64,000 nucleotides of DNA from Camarhynchus parvulus (lineage: Eukaryota; Chordata; Aves; Passeriformes; Thraupidae): the NCBI RefSeq assembly GCF_901933205.1, contig NC_044574.1, positions 16,167,733 to 16,231,732 on the forward strand. Direction: 5' to 3'. The translations under genes and the position numbers were made by a program. The notes beneath the pieces were generated by a model. It was not told the DNA's origin. It worked only from the letters and a program-made list of their open reading frames with translations, and searched no databases. This document shows, in pieces, positions 1 to 14,136 of the stretch. The stretch's first letter is position 1. Every line of letters begins with the position of its first letter.

Positions 1-3000
1 CAAGACCTCCTTCAAATCCCATGCCATGTATTAAAATTGTATATTCCCTTTTGTTCAACATATAGCATTTCTTTGGTGATGGTCAGATGTGTTCTGCAAC
101 TTCACAAAAGCCCCGCTCTCCTGTTCCAGTGAGTAGATATTGCATCAATGCCCTGCTTTAAAGGGAAACCTATATTCAAGGTATTATTTCACTGCCTACT
201 GCATGTCTTAGGACTCTATAAAAAGTCAGAAATATTTTCCTTGAGAGATTTTTTTGTTTTCTGAATTGTGTTTCATGCTGTTTTGGTTTTTTTTTGTGAA
301 GAAATCCATAGATACAAATATATACACGTGTACATGTACAATTACATATTTGCAGGCAAAAAAACTTTCTCATCTATAAAGAGACATGAAAATTATAATT
401 GAAGAATATGATGCAAATATTATTTTAAAATAAACTGTCTTTTTATTACTCTCAGAGTAAACTGATAATCAGATCTGTTTCCCAGCTTGAAATACAGTGG
501 AAGAACTTGATATATTGTTAAAGTCAAAACCCAGGAGATGCCATTAGATCATCTGGTTTGATCTCTGCAATGTTCACTCCATTTGACCACCAAATTAATT
601 ATGGAATCCTTAAGATGTGGTTGACTCAAACATACCTCCAAAAAAGGTGTGTGACTTTGATCTGACAACTTCGAGTCATGGAGTATCCACATGTTCTCTG
701 TATGTTTGGTTTGCAGTGACTTAATCACTTCTTCTTTTAAATTTACTGTGGTAAAATCTTTTGATACATGGAGAAAATTAAAACTAAAGACTGTAGGCTT
801 CTGTATCTGCTTTAGCATCCATCTGAACACATTAACATTGGCTACCTTATCCAACAAGTTCTTTTTCTTTTACTATTTACATTTTCTCCCCTCCGCTCTT
901 CTGAATTTTGTCTAGTATTTCAAGATTTATTAAAAATTACCAGCATGCCAGATGTCTTTTTAATTCTTTAAAGACTGTTTGGTACAAATTATCTGCAACT
1001 CTGAAAGTGTTTATCCTTTAATGTCTATCTATGCCCTGAAAAGCACTTCCTTATCCTCATGGAATGCAAACACATGGCTTTCCAAGTACGGAACAGAAAG
1101 TCTTACTGAATATTTCTACATCTTCTTTATAATCATTAACTATTAATTTATTTCTCGTTGGTAATGGATCTATAGCACCTCTAGGATTTTCTCTGACTCC
1201 TCATTATGATTAGCTTTTGGTTTCTCCCCTATTGTCCTTGGATTCCTTACAAGTTTTCTGTATTTTTTTATCTTCCAAATTATGCACACAGCTACTTATT
1301 TACCAAAAGTACTTTTTTTTAACTATAAAAAATGGCATGTCCTACAAAAAGACAGCTGTTATCATGAAACCATCTCCAGAGACAGCTGCATAAAAATCAG
1401 GTGTGTGTAAGACTGAAGACAAGTTTTTAAAAGACAAAGCTCAGGGGATCATGGATTCTTCAGGAAGAATGCAAATTAGTGTCTAAAACAAATTATGTCA
1501 CTGCACGATCAGGAAGCCTAAGACCCCTGCATTAAAAATGTTATGACTTAACCTTTATAAAACACAAGTCAGTAATAGAAATTTGGTGAAACAATTAGAT
1601 TTGACATTGTAAGGAATTTTAGCCCATCCTAACAAGGAGGAGTGTGATGTTTGTTACAGTCATACATGGTAGGTACCAGCATCTGCCACAATCACATCAA
1701 GAATTTATAAAGAAAAAACTGCAGTGTAAGAAAAAAGCTAATATTTTAGCAGACTAAAGCCTATGTGAGTAACTTTATTGGAGAAGTAAATTGTTCTGGG
1801 TACATGCCTAACACTTTTCATAGCTAATTCTCAAATGCAAAACTATACATTACAAGTTGGACAAAAAATGAATAAAAATGAAAGCATTATAATTTATAAA
1901 CACATTGTATTAGTAATAGTCAAACAAACATAAAAGCATCTTGGACTGATAAGATTTATTCAGAAGATTCCCATTAATACTACTGGGACTTTATTACAGT
2001 AAAGCTTCTAAGCAGTAATGGTAGAATAATATTCCATAATAAACTATATCTGATGATGTTAATTAATTTTGGAATCTAAAATTGTTTCATTTCTATTCTT
2101 TGCCTTCTTATGTTAACAAAAACAATGTTAAGGATCTGAAAAAAATTAATCTAAAAATGTAAACTTTGATTCATTTTGGCTTTCAAAATAATTTGTAACT
2201 AAGTTAATATGACATATACAGAAACAGTCCTATCAGATATTTAAAGAATTTTGAGAAGTTTTAATTAGCCTGACAATTTTCAGCAGCTTGTCATCTAATA
2301 CCATAGTGTAGTCCTCACTATTTCCCACTTCCCTGTAAACTGCCTGAGTTTCTCTCACATCAGACAAGAGCCCACACTGTATGTTGCTTTTGCAACCAGT
2401 TATGAGTTGTTGTGGTGGGTTATGTAAGGTGAACAAAGGACCTTGCCAGATACTTAATTCCCCACTGTTTCTGACAACATTCTCAAGGCAGGCAAAAGTC
2501 AATTCCTCATGCCATGTTACCTGGGCTGTGTTACTCCAGCACAGAGACACCTGAAATAATCCCAGTAGGACAGTGCAGCTCTTCCAGGGACATGGGGCAA
2601 TTCACTCTTTGCAGACTTGTTATTCCAGGCTTTCTTCAGACCTCTATTTAACTTCAGCTCAATTCAAATAAATGTTTGGAGTTTTTCCCTACATGCATAC
2701 AGCAGCTAACAATTTTACATGTTAAAGGAGGAAAAGAATTAGGGAAGCCAGTGGTATATCATCAGATTATTCAGTCACTGTGGGAATGTGAGAGAACAGA
2801 GGCACTGATTGCCTCTTAGAGTTTAATCTGTGCCTTGATCAACCTTTGCATTTGCCACTAACATTTCTGCCACCTCTAGGCTCAAGCAGCCAATGTCAAA
2901 CACTACCTGCTGGAGGTATTTGAAGCAATGTGAACAGAGCTACTCTGAACCTGAACTGCAAACAAATTCTCAGTTTCAGTGAGACCCTGTACTGATTATC

Positions 3001-6000
3001 ATGGAAAGCATTTATTGTTATAAATATTGTGCTATTCAGAAAACAGACCTGCAGCAATGATTTAAAATACTCTTGTCTCACATTCTGGTATATGGACAAT
3101 GTCAGTTTGACCTGCACACCTTCTGTGGGACACATTTGGAGCTAGATCAGGAAACTGATGTAGGCTGAATGAAATTTTAAAAACAAACAAATTAAATACT
3201 AAAGCTAGATCAGGCCCAAAAATTCTCCTTTTGCCATATCTATAGCAAGGGTACATCCTGCATCAGGGCTAACATGCAATACTCCTCATAAAAAACCAAC
3301 CTTTCCTCAATTTTCCTTTTTCTCTAAATAACTTTTATATTCTGTGTATTTTATACGTAAGAAGGTTATTTTAAAAGTTTTCTGTTCTTTAAATATCTTC
3401 CTCTTTATTTTCTAAGAACATTTTTCCTGTGTAGGTGACCCCCAGGGATGAGTAAATTCAGTTAGTTTCTGAGCTATCTTCTGCCCAGGTTAGATATCTC
3501 TGGGGCTTTGGGGCTGTATATGTACTGCTCATTACAGTACCCATGTAAATGCTGGTTTATAATCTCTGAAACATTTGTCTAATTCTCATGAAAACACATG
3601 AAGACCAGCTACACCTTGTATGACTGACAAAGTGAAGCTTATCCTTTTATGATTAATCTTATTAGCTTTTATGATTAATCTTATTATCTTAAAAGCTGCT
3701 GCACAAACAAAAGATATAATAATAAATTAACTCCATACAGCACATCTTAATCCCAGTTTAACACACCCTTGTAGTCGGAAAAGAAATCCTATTAATTTGT
3801 GAAAACTTTGTGCTAGACAGAACAAGGTGTTTTCATTCAAATCCTTCTCGTTTTCCACTCAAGACCTAAGGAGCAACAGAGAACACAGGCAAATCTGCAA
3901 TGCAGTAATCCACTGGCCCACCAAGCACTTCTGTGAAATGTTACCCCAAAACATCAACTTTACATTTGCTGTGTGAAAGTTTGAAAGTTGTAAGATCACA
4001 TTTCCATTTCTCAAAACCCTTTCATTGCATTCCTACTTTGTAACCTAAATTATCTGAAAATGACAACAGAGCACCTTCTTAGCAGGAATGAAAGGGGACA
4101 AGTTACTCTCTTTTACATACAAATAAGTCAATTGCTTTTATATACAAACAAACAAAAATCCAGATCCAAATAAAACTCTCTCAGCCACAGTTCTTAGAAA
4201 CAAGTAATTTTGTCGGTTTTCCCCTGCCTTCCTCCAAGGAAACGGGGAGATCATTAATTCTAGAGTCAGCAGCTGAAACCAGTTAGTCTGACTTCAGACC
4301 CTACTGATCATATCCCTTGTGCTCAGTAAACCCCAGACTACAGAAGATATATCACTTTTTCTTTCTTACTAGGATTCAGCAGTCAGGCCAGAACATTATT
4401 CCTAATACAAACATGCATTTTTAGTCTGACCATGCACCTCTGTGAGTATTTTGATCTAAAATGCATGGCCTTATAAAGAAGACAAAACAGAGTCAGTAAT
4501 GAAAGCTATGTATTATTTTTACCAATATGACTTTATACATTCAAATTTCAGTGCCATGGATTTAACCTCACAGCATCGCAGAGCTACAAAACAGGAACAA
4601 TCCTTGCTGTAATTTAATTTAAAAGAAGCATGAAAAAAAAAAGCTTTAGAAAATATTGGTTGTCCTGGCCAAAATCATGACTACAAATTGGAAAAAGCAG
4701 TCCTGCTTCTCTGAAACAGTTAAACACTAAACAACTGCTAATCTAGAGCCTTTACAGCACACTGATTCACCAGCTCTCAGAGTCAGATTAAGAATGATAA
4801 TAAGGACAGCCACTCCAATTGTAGGATCTGTGATCATTCTGGGCTAATGGTGTGTGACAGTGGTCGCAAGGGTTCTTGGATGAGGGAAGAGATGAGAATG
4901 TTAACTCCATGTTCAGAAGGCTTGATATATTATTTTATGATATATATATACATATTACATTATAACTATGCTAAAAAGAAAAAGAAGGAAAGGTTTCCTC
5001 AGAAGCTAGCTAAGCTAAGAATAGACTAGAAAGAATGATAACAAAGGCCGCTCTCTCAGACTCTGTCCAAGTGAGCTCAGTCCTTGATTGGCCATTAATT
5101 ATAAACATCCAAGATGGGCCAATCCAGACGGACCTGTTGCATTCCACAGCAGCAGATAACCATTGTTTACATCTGTTTCTGAGGCCTCAGCTTCTCAGAA
5201 GGAAAAATCTTAAAGAAAAGATTTTTCATAAAGAGATGTCTGGGACAATGGTGTAGAGAGAAGACAAGAAGAAAGAGAGTGAAGAAGAGCAAGATCATCC
5301 CTAATAGATAATATTCAGAAGGAATTGACCATGCAGTGTGTTGTCAAGATGAATCAAACCCATCTATCATATGGTCACTCTGCAGCTTTCTCTAAAGATT
5401 TTTATAAAGAATGCATCTTTTGACTTGCAGTTTATTTGAGACAGTGAGCTTCTGTGGATCCAATCTTGACATTGATTTCTCAGCAACCTATGTGATATGG
5501 AAAGTCACTTCAGCTACAATATTGTAAAATGGTATTTTGTCACATGGTATTTTACAAACTTCTCATGGAAGAATGTGTGAGAGCTCTTTAAAATGCAAGA
5601 TTCACCACAGGGGAAACAGCGGTTAGCTCTGCAAAGGAAAGAATGTCACATGGCTGAACACATTCTCTCATTATTCCCAGAAGCTAAAAGACTAGCTAGA
5701 GGCAGAAAACTGACAATAATTATTTTGCCTAGAAACTGACAGCATACATAAATCTACTATATTAAGCCTTTCCTCATTGATTTACTTTCCAAAGCTCATT
5801 TCAGCATTAGCCCAGAAGTAACACTGTGCAAGGCACTGCTCTTCTGTTCAAGGGAAATTTGGGTAAATTTTTCTTCCACACACTGTGATAATTAAGGTTT
5901 TGTATGGTTGCTCTCTCTATCTTGTGGCAACCTGAATTGCCATGATTTTTGACTGCAATTTTCCTCCTTAGTAGATTGTCAGTAATACATGACACAGAAA

Positions 6001-9000
6001 GCAGACATGTATAAAGGAAGAGTAATTCAGCCCTTGATGAAATTGTTGTATTTACAGCAAAAGCCTGAAGTGATGGCAAGACAGCGATTCAGTCCTGATG
6101 TCTGTTTATGTCAAATCAGAAGAGCACAATGCAATCAATCTAGACCAGGAAGGACCTTTTACTGAACTAATTTTGACATAACACTGGAAAATCAAAGGTG
6201 TAACTAGGAGGAAAAAATAAAGGTTGGTGATGCTACAGAAAAAGTGTTAACACGGTGCTGTCAGAATGGCTCAAACATGTTCCTGAAATTACCTCAAAGG
6301 CCAGGAAATTTAAAGAAAATAACTTCCCTTTAGCACCCTGCACTATTGCTGGTCCTTCAGACACTTACTGTAGAACATCACTCACTGGTGGGTCCCCTGA
6401 TGGAGCACGGAAGCAGACAAGCCCAAGTGGCAGCCAAGGGGAAAAAAAAAAAACAAGTTTTAAACTTCCCACGTTTATGAAATCAACATTGCTATTTTGC
6501 TTCTGTTGCTTGAGTAAATATCATATCTTTGGAATAAACAGATGGACAAATGCAATTAGAAGTCAGAAAAGATATTCTATCAAACCAACTTATTACTTAT
6601 GATGATTCTATTATTCTCAGATTTTTGTACATATTTTCAGGCATTTGCTTCATTTTGGATGTCTAATTATTAATATGGTACAATATCACTTAATGATATT
6701 TCAAATTCAGAAAGAATATTAAGAATATTGAGACTTCTATAGCAACATCTACTGTATACAGTACATTACCAAGTAACGTGCAATTTTTGGAGTGATGAGT
6801 ATTTTTTCCTCTGTAAGTTTTGGGCTATACTGTCTCCTTAAAATAATGTTAACAGGTTTGCATATTACTGATTGCACAGGTATTTATTGTTATTTGACCT
6901 CATAATCAAGATGAAAAAAAAAATTGAAGTAATTTCAGTACCGTATATTTTTATGGTGTTTTGGCGAATAGAAAGTGATAATAGCAGTGTCTCTTGAATT
7001 AGTCTACCCTATTAAACACTTTTAAAAACCTCTTGCTTTTGCACCAATTAAACTTACTTTTATAGACCATTCACTGATAAACTCTACCGTTTCAAAGTTT
7101 TCTAATATACTGTCAATTAAATAGTTGGTTGGGTATTACATGCACATTGCCTACAGGTTGTGAGGAATAAGAAAGTGTCATAAATATTTTGGTTTGCCTT
7201 TCTTAAAATAAGTTATTCTACTTAAGTATTTAAAAAAAATATTTTCTCCTTATCCTACATGGAAAACCTTGAAAACTAATTGACTAGGGAACAGGATTAT
7301 TTTGGGTTGTGCATGTACAGACTCCCAGCAAAGCCAGTCAAACTCCTACTTTCTAGCCCCATTAAATACAATGTCCAAACATGATCCTTGGCAACACCTC
7401 TCACTCTATAAGTGCAGAAGTACTGTTCATATTTACATGAAAGGTAGTGGGGAAGAATTTAGGTGAAGAATCAAGATGCCCCTTGTTCCCCTCACTTGTT
7501 CTGTGACCATGTGCTAGACAGGCACAGCCTTGTTCTGATTCTAAACAACCTCCTTCTCTTGTTGGCTGAATGGTGCCTGTTAATTCTGGCTAAAACTCCC
7601 CCTTCCTGTTCCAATGATTCTTGAAAATTAGTATAAAATAAATCTGTCTATCACAAGGAAATCAAAAAAACCCATTCCTTTCTTAAGAATATTGAAGGAA
7701 GATTCACAAGTGGAGAGGTGGAGGGTGAGGAGAAATTCTTGTGGTGCAATATGTTTGAATCCTTTTTGTCTAGGGAGATTCTACAAGTTTTACTCCATTA
7801 ATCCCTTCTACTAGAAAAAGTCACGCCCTAATATCCACTCATCCATTCTTTCCTAACTCATCCTTCAGTCAGGTTCCTTAGTCCTAACTCTGCATAGTCA
7901 GAAAAAAAAACAAATCAATGAGAAGACAAGTGGGTTTAGAATCAGTGAAATAAAAGCCCTATCCTATGAAAAGCTGCAGCAACCATCTGCAATCTTCACT
8001 GGATTATGCTGACAGCACTGAACAGTAAATTATGTACATTCAGAGAATACAAGGAGCCCCCTGCTAACCATACTGACCCTGCTGCCACTGGAACAATGTC
8101 AGTGATGTTGGAAAAGGCTCACAGTGATAGAGGAAAAGGTTCACATAAACACTGGCAGGAGGACAAAGCATTGAAAAGGAATGAGGAGAGCTGGAACACA
8201 AGTTGATACATCTTCAAACAGAGATTATATAGCATTTTGCCACTGGGTGAATGTAAGAAAAGTATTTCTCTGGTGTGACTAAATGAATTTCTTAAGCTGG
8301 TTGTAATTTCGCACAATAGAGCTATGTTATCTAAACAAAAATGTTTATTCAGTGTTTTTGCTTTTCTGTTTTATACTTAGTAGATTGTAAATGCACATTA
8401 TCTTAATATTTCTTGCAATCCTTGCCAATATTCAGATAAAGAGCTCTTTTCAAAGACACAGTGGACTGGAAGGGAATTTGCATCCTATGTATTGACATTA
8501 ATCAGTCTTCTTCCTATTCCACGAAGGGGGATGCCACATCCTAAATATGATTAATCTTTGGAAATAAAAACAAAAATAATTTTTTCAACTGCTTCTGAAT
8601 CAGTAACTAACTCAAAAGAAAAGTTCCAGCGTTTCTTGGTAAAACAGATGGGATTTTTTCCATCCATTTCTTATAAAAAACCAAACTTGGTTTAGTCATA
8701 ATTAAATTTCCTATTAAATATTTACAGTTTTTACTGCATTTCCCCCATTTCCTTCTTTCTTAAGGAGGAAGAAAACAGGGTACCCAAAAATTTCCTCAGG
8801 TGTCTCACTGTTTCCTGCATTTTATATACGTTTACACACTAGAAACATTATGTACAAGTAAAGGAAGAGGACAAGTTTTTTCCCATCTGAAAAACAACTT
8901 TTGAAAGCTGTTTGAAAGTTTAATGTAATATACATAAAAATAAAGTATCTTTTCTCCAATTTCACAAAGTGCACTTATAATCTATTTACTACTTTCAGTC

Positions 9001-9837
9001 AACTTGAATCTCCTCATTACAGACTTAGCTATAAAAAAAAAGGAAAATTTCATTCCATTAGTGCTAAAATAATCTAAACTGGCTAGTAATTTTGCCTTAA
9101 ATCAACCCTTTCAGACATTACAAAGTATTAAATTACCTTTTCTTTTCCCTAAATGAGCTTTTAAAAAGGATCTGATCCTCCTCATGACTTTTCTTTCTCT
9201 CTTTCTTAAAATAGACTGCATTTTAATTCCTCTGAAAAGAGAACTTGCTTTGGTAGATCAAGTTAACTACTGAACATAATTGCAGAAAAGAGCTGTCCAA
9301 ACCAGAATATCCATTGTGCATTTGAGATAAACAACCAAATCTTAAAAATAAAACTTGAAACTTTTTGTGTCAATTTGTGTGCATGGATTCATCTCCCTTT
9401 TGAAATCTTTCAGCATACATAGGATTCTGCCATTGTGTTTAAATTATTTAGAGAATAGCTGCTAATATGAAAATTAGTGATTTTATTTTTGTAATGACAC
9501 CAGAACCACCATCTAAAGAATTTTATTAAATCCTTGTCAAAGACTTCTTTCTTAGGCTTGGACTTTTAAGAAAATTTCGCAGAAAGCTTCTTGCATTGAC
9601 TTTTACATAGAAAACTAGTGAACCTTCAGTTGTGAATTACTGCTTTGAAATGCAGTATATTCACTATAGTGTATGTAAATTCAGTTCCCACTTACCCCTG
9701 ATCATCCTTTGTTTGCCTCCCTACATACTTTTACTGTCACAATATATAAATTCATGTCTTGAGTGGTTTTAATTGATAAATAAATACCTATAGAGTGACA
9801 TCTGATAATTAGCAGATTGAATCCATAGCTTCCTTAT
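1..9837. other. AT-rich intergenic DNA
   Basis: No exon with flanking splice signals, no RNA gene and no recognisable domain was seen on either strand. Open frames here are short, have no family resemblance and are scattered as expected by chance. By synteny with human and chicken this should be the spacer between QDPR and its next neighbour (LDB2 in human). Conserved regulatory elements could be present but cannot be recognised without alignment to other birds. Confidence 0.6.
3644..3687. repeat. 22-bp tandem duplication
   Basis: Two adjacent copies of a 22-bp unit that begins CTTTTATGATTAATCTTATT differ only at the last base. Slippage or a small tandem duplication is the simplest origin. 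No coding role is apparent. Confidence 0.8.
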
Positions 9838-9916
9838 GCTACCTGGTGGTTTCTGACCATGGCTGGGAGATTGGAACTTGATGCTCTTTAAGGTTCCTTC
9901 CAACCCAAATCAATGT
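9838..9916 (+). mobile_element. CR1 LINE 3'-end fragment
   Basis: The stretch around TTGGAACTTGATGCTCTTTA and TTCCTTCCAACCCAAATCAA matches the familiar conserved 3' end of avian CR1 retrotransposons, in plus orientation. The terminal short repeat is degraded. CR1 copies are usually truncated at the 5' end, as here. Boundaries are approximate because they were set by eye. Confidence 0.75.
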
Positions 9917-9972
9917 ACTGAAAGCTCATTTATTCATCAGTAACAAGCATCCCTAGAGAAATCCTGTGGGTT

Positions 9973-10716
9973 ATGGCTCTAGAAGGTAAGGGGAGGCCAA
10001 GACAGCTGGTCAGCATCGAAGCATCATTTCCAGTATATTCCAGTGAGCAAGAAATCAAGCCAAGTGGGCAGGGAATCTGCATGGATGAGCAGGAAGCTTC
10101 TAGCAAATCTCAAACAGAAGAAAGAAATTTCTGGGATGTGGAAAAAGGGACAGGCCAAATGGAAGAGCTACAGGAACCTTGTATGCAGAGATCTGATGAG
10201 GAAGGCCCACTTGGAATTGAGATTGGCAAAGGATATCAAGAAGGACTACCAGTACATCACCAGCAAAAGGAAGACTAGGGAAAATATGAGGCTGCTGTGG
10301 AATCACATGGGTGTCCTGGTGATGGAAGACACAGAGAAGGTGGAATTACTGAATGCCTTCTTTGCCTCCGTCTCTACTGCTGAGGTTGGCCCTCACAAGT
10401 CCCTGTCCTGGTAAGAGAGGAATGCTGGAGAAAAGAAGACTTCCCATTAGTCATAGAGAGTTGGATTAGAGATCAGCTAGACAGATTTAACACCCGTAAA
10501 TCCATGGGCCCTGATGGGATGCACCCATGGGTGCTGTCGGAGCTGGCAGATGTTGTTAAGACGCTCTCCATCCTCTTTGAAAAATCATGGAGAATAGGAG
10601 AAGTGCCCAATGACTGGAGGAATGCCAGTATTACTCCCATCTTCAAAAGGAAAAGGAGGACCCGGAAAACTACAATCCAGTAAGCCTTACCTCCATCCCA
10701 AAGCATACAGGCTTAG
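9973..10716 (+). mobile_element. CR1 LINE internal (ORF2) fragment, inactive
   Basis: Conceptual translation gives the linker between the endonuclease and reverse transcriptase regions of CR1 ORF2: a WKKGQAKWKSYRNL block, the segment LLNAFFASVST (about 10349-10381), and further on SMGPDGMHPWVLSELAD and EVPNDWRNASITPIFK (about 10500-10650). Frames shift along the element (for example between about 10020 and 10100, and before 10440) and the reverse transcriptase catalytic core is absent, so this is a dead fragment. It lies about 55 bp downstream of a separate CR1 3' end in the same orientation, which suggests two insertions or one rearranged copy. Confidence 0.85.
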
Positions 10717-13700
10717 AGGGCAATAAAATGCTCACAGAATAGGCTGTAACTTACATTTACCTTTGTCTGACAAGGCTGTGCATGGTAGGGGCAAGAAAAC
10801 ATTGCTGCCTTTCTCTCAGGGTTTTAATAATGGGAGGGATGGCTAAAAAAACCTACCAACAAAGTAACAGAGCAGTGCCTGGCTTTAAGGACTAGAGGCA
10901 GGGAACTTAGATACACTTCAGCTGTGATAGAAGTGGAACAGTTCTCTTCATGACTGTAAACCATCATTCAAAACATCAGTAACAGCAGAAATATTTCATG
11001 GAGAAATGCAAGTAAATAATGGATTTTTCTAACTACTGAAGTTCTTTTTTTTCTAAATGCTATCTCCTGACCTTAAAAAAAACAGTGTCCTTGTTAAGGA
11101 CAAGACATACTACCCAAATACAGTACTGCTGCTTACTCCAGGGGCAGAGCAGACATACTGCTAGAATCAGATACTGCATGACCAGCGATAACCCACTGCA
11201 GCAAAAGGAATAACACAGACATTTCTTAGAGCAGTGGTCTTCAAGTTCTCCCACAGATATTTTCAACACACCAGCTGTCTGCGCTCCCAGCCCTGAAGTG
11301 TCTGCCCACACACCAATGGCTACTCCCCCCCATTCTTGGACACAGAGCAGGTTTCCTTTTAAAAAAGAAAAACAGTACCGATTGCACATCAGACATGATG
11401 CTTCATCACATCAGAATTCCCCTCTCCTCAGCAGAGAGAGCCAGAAACACATTTCCAAGCTGATGGTTCCCCCTCCCTGTGCAGCTTTGCCCAGCACTTC
11501 ACAAGGCAAGAATGAAACCACAGGAAGGAAGACACTACAGGGACAGCATTGAAGAGACACCTGAAATCCACTGATCATGGGGTTTGTAGTGGCTGAGCAG
11601 AATCAGCAAGAAGACCCTCAAGTAGTTTAAAGACTGAAAATACACTAATTACAAAATAATTGCAGTTTCTCAAGGGCCAGAGCTGGTTCATAGCTGCATC
11701 TCCTGTCTTAGCTCAGAGTTAATCTCTGTCTGTTTGAGTTGACAGTCTACAGGCAATTACGATATTGTGCTCCCCTGTATGTGGTACTTATTTTTAACCT
11801 GTGCTTTTCATATCTGCACTTTTTTTTCCTTCAGAGGAAGTGAAAAAAAAAAGTGAACCCTTCCTATATAAACAGTTTGCAATTAAATTGGTAGTGTGAG
11901 TGGGAATTCCCCACTTTCAAGTTAAAACCTGAAAAAAATTTCAGCGATGCCAATTTATTTTGCTTTTTTTCTTCCTCTGTAATGTGTGTCTAACACACTA
12001 CATTTTTAGTCCTTGCTGCAGCCAGCTACAAATCATGTGGCTGACAGTTAAATGGCCACTCTGAAGATGTTGTCTGATGTTGCTGAGGCTTTGGTATGCC
12101 CCGGGATGTAGGTCACTGTTAGTGCACAGCCTTTCTCATATTCTTTGCTCCCATGATGCATTTATATGATGGTGCTTTTATGTGACACTCTTTCAAAATA
12201 GAAATCAAGAGATGTAAAATATGTTTCCTACATAAATTATTTTTAATCTGTAATTTCCATGACTTGACATCTGCCATCAAACTAATATATCTTGTTGTTT
12301 TATTCTCAAAAGAAAGGCAGATTGTTGCTATCTCTACTGTCAGCACTCATCGCATCATCTTTGAACAGCCTTATTCCTGGTTTCCAGAGGTGCAAAAGAG
12401 ACTCGTAAGGAGCAGAGTGTTGTGGGGGTTTTACATAAAAAACATTGGAATGAAGAAAGCTCCTAGGATTAGCAAGGCTTGCCCCTCATGTCACATGTGG
12501 TCACATCACAAAATACTTACAAATATAACAAGCTCCACCTAGTAGACAGGACAGTATTTTACTTCTCTCTAATCCCACTGAAAAAGCTGATCCAAAACCT
12601 CATAGATCTAATGACTGGTACCTTATTCTAATTTCTAGGTTGACCCTGTCTGTTTAGTAGTGAGATAAAAATGCTAAAAAAATAAGAACTGGTATATTAC
12701 ACCACAGCCAAAGTCCATCTGTCTTGGCATTCTCTTTCCAATCATGAGCAGAATAGGCCACTTTGGGAAAGAATGTTAGAATCAAGCACTAGAAGAGCAA
12801 GAAAGAGATGAAGTTGTGTCAGAAAAAAGCATGCTAATTGAGAAAATTTCCAGCTGCAACCAAACTAAAAATTAACTGACTATGCATATTTTCTTTGGTC
12901 CTGATCCTTTCTGAACACTCTGAGCCTCTGAGAGGCATTTCAGATAAGATTACAGGTGATTTGTGATCAATTTTTTTAAAACTATTTCTAAGTGGAGTAA
13001 ATAGCTCAGGCTGAACCTTGACCTATGATGCCTGCACTTTTGCCATATCTGGGTTAATCTAAAACTAGTCTGTATTGCAGTTGGAAACATCTGGCTTGAT
13101 TGGGTGACAATGGATGTCACTAAATCATGTTCAGGGTCTGTAGGGACATCATGGCTTTGTACAGATAGGAATGTATGGTTTTGAAGGTGTTTGACTTTGG
13201 CATGCCTAAAGTTAATGCCACTGGCTAAAAAGAATCACAGATGGGACATTATCACTTAAAATCTGATTTGAAACTTGTAAGATCAACTTTTTCTATCTTA
13301 CACCTGTTCACTTGACAAAAAACATCTGATTAGTCAAAATACAAGTGAAATGTTTGATTTACCAATGCTCATTTTTCAGTGAATGAAAAATGACAAATTG
13401 GCTTTTCAATACTGGCTCCAAAGATCTCCACGGATGGGGCTCTTGACAGGGTAAGATCAATTGTGAGTAGCAACGTACTGGACATTTTGTAGTTTCATTT
13501 TCACTGCACTTTACATGAAACATTTTATAACTTCAGGTTATTAAGTTAGAAGCAGTAGGGAACATTCAGTTCTCAGGGCGCTGAGAACTCTAAATGCTGG
13601 TTTCATGACCAATGCAAACACTGAAGCATTGATAGCTACATTCAGTCTTGCTCCATGTGATATTTCATACTGGTTATGACAAGTTATCTGAATGTCTTCC

Positions 13701-14136
13701 AAAAAAATTGAAAGAACTGAAAGAAGACTGAACTTCATCTCTTACACTCCTTAAAATAAAATGTCCCAAACTTGGGCATTATCTTCTCTGTCAATTATTT
13801 TAAGGGAGACTTTTAGTAATTTTAACTTCTTGGAGTGAAAATATGCTGACAGTGAGGAGACCCACATTTTTAATTTCTGCAATGGTGTTCCAAGTGTTCC
13901 ATCTCCTGGTACAAACAGAAGGATTTAGAACAGAAACCTATTTGTTTCTCTAAGTTCAGTAAAGCCACATTATAGATTTTAATCCAAAACACAACTTATG
14001 CCACCATAAATACTTGATAGTCTTTTAATACTAATTTTGTATAGCTGGAAAAGGCTCTCATCAGAACAGCGGGCTGCTCTGGAAAACAGACAGTGCAATT
14101 CATGATACTGTGGGAGGCCTGCATTACCACAAAGAG
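10717..14136. other. Intergenic DNA
   Basis: Nothing gene-like was found. There are no paired splice sites around any open stretch and no known protein motifs. The sequence is AT-rich with short homopolymer runs. It separates the CR1 ORF2 fragment from the CR1/LTR composite. Confidence 0.55.

Noticed and set aside
5522..5560. Short inverted repeat TTGTAAAAT / ATTTTACAA, considered as a small transposon or hairpin RNA
   Set aside because: The stem is only 9 bp in AT-rich DNA, with no target duplication or extended pairing.
9973..10414. Open frames of 101-123 codons that could look like a gene
   Set aside because: They are pieces of CR1 ORF2 in shifted frames, not a host gene.
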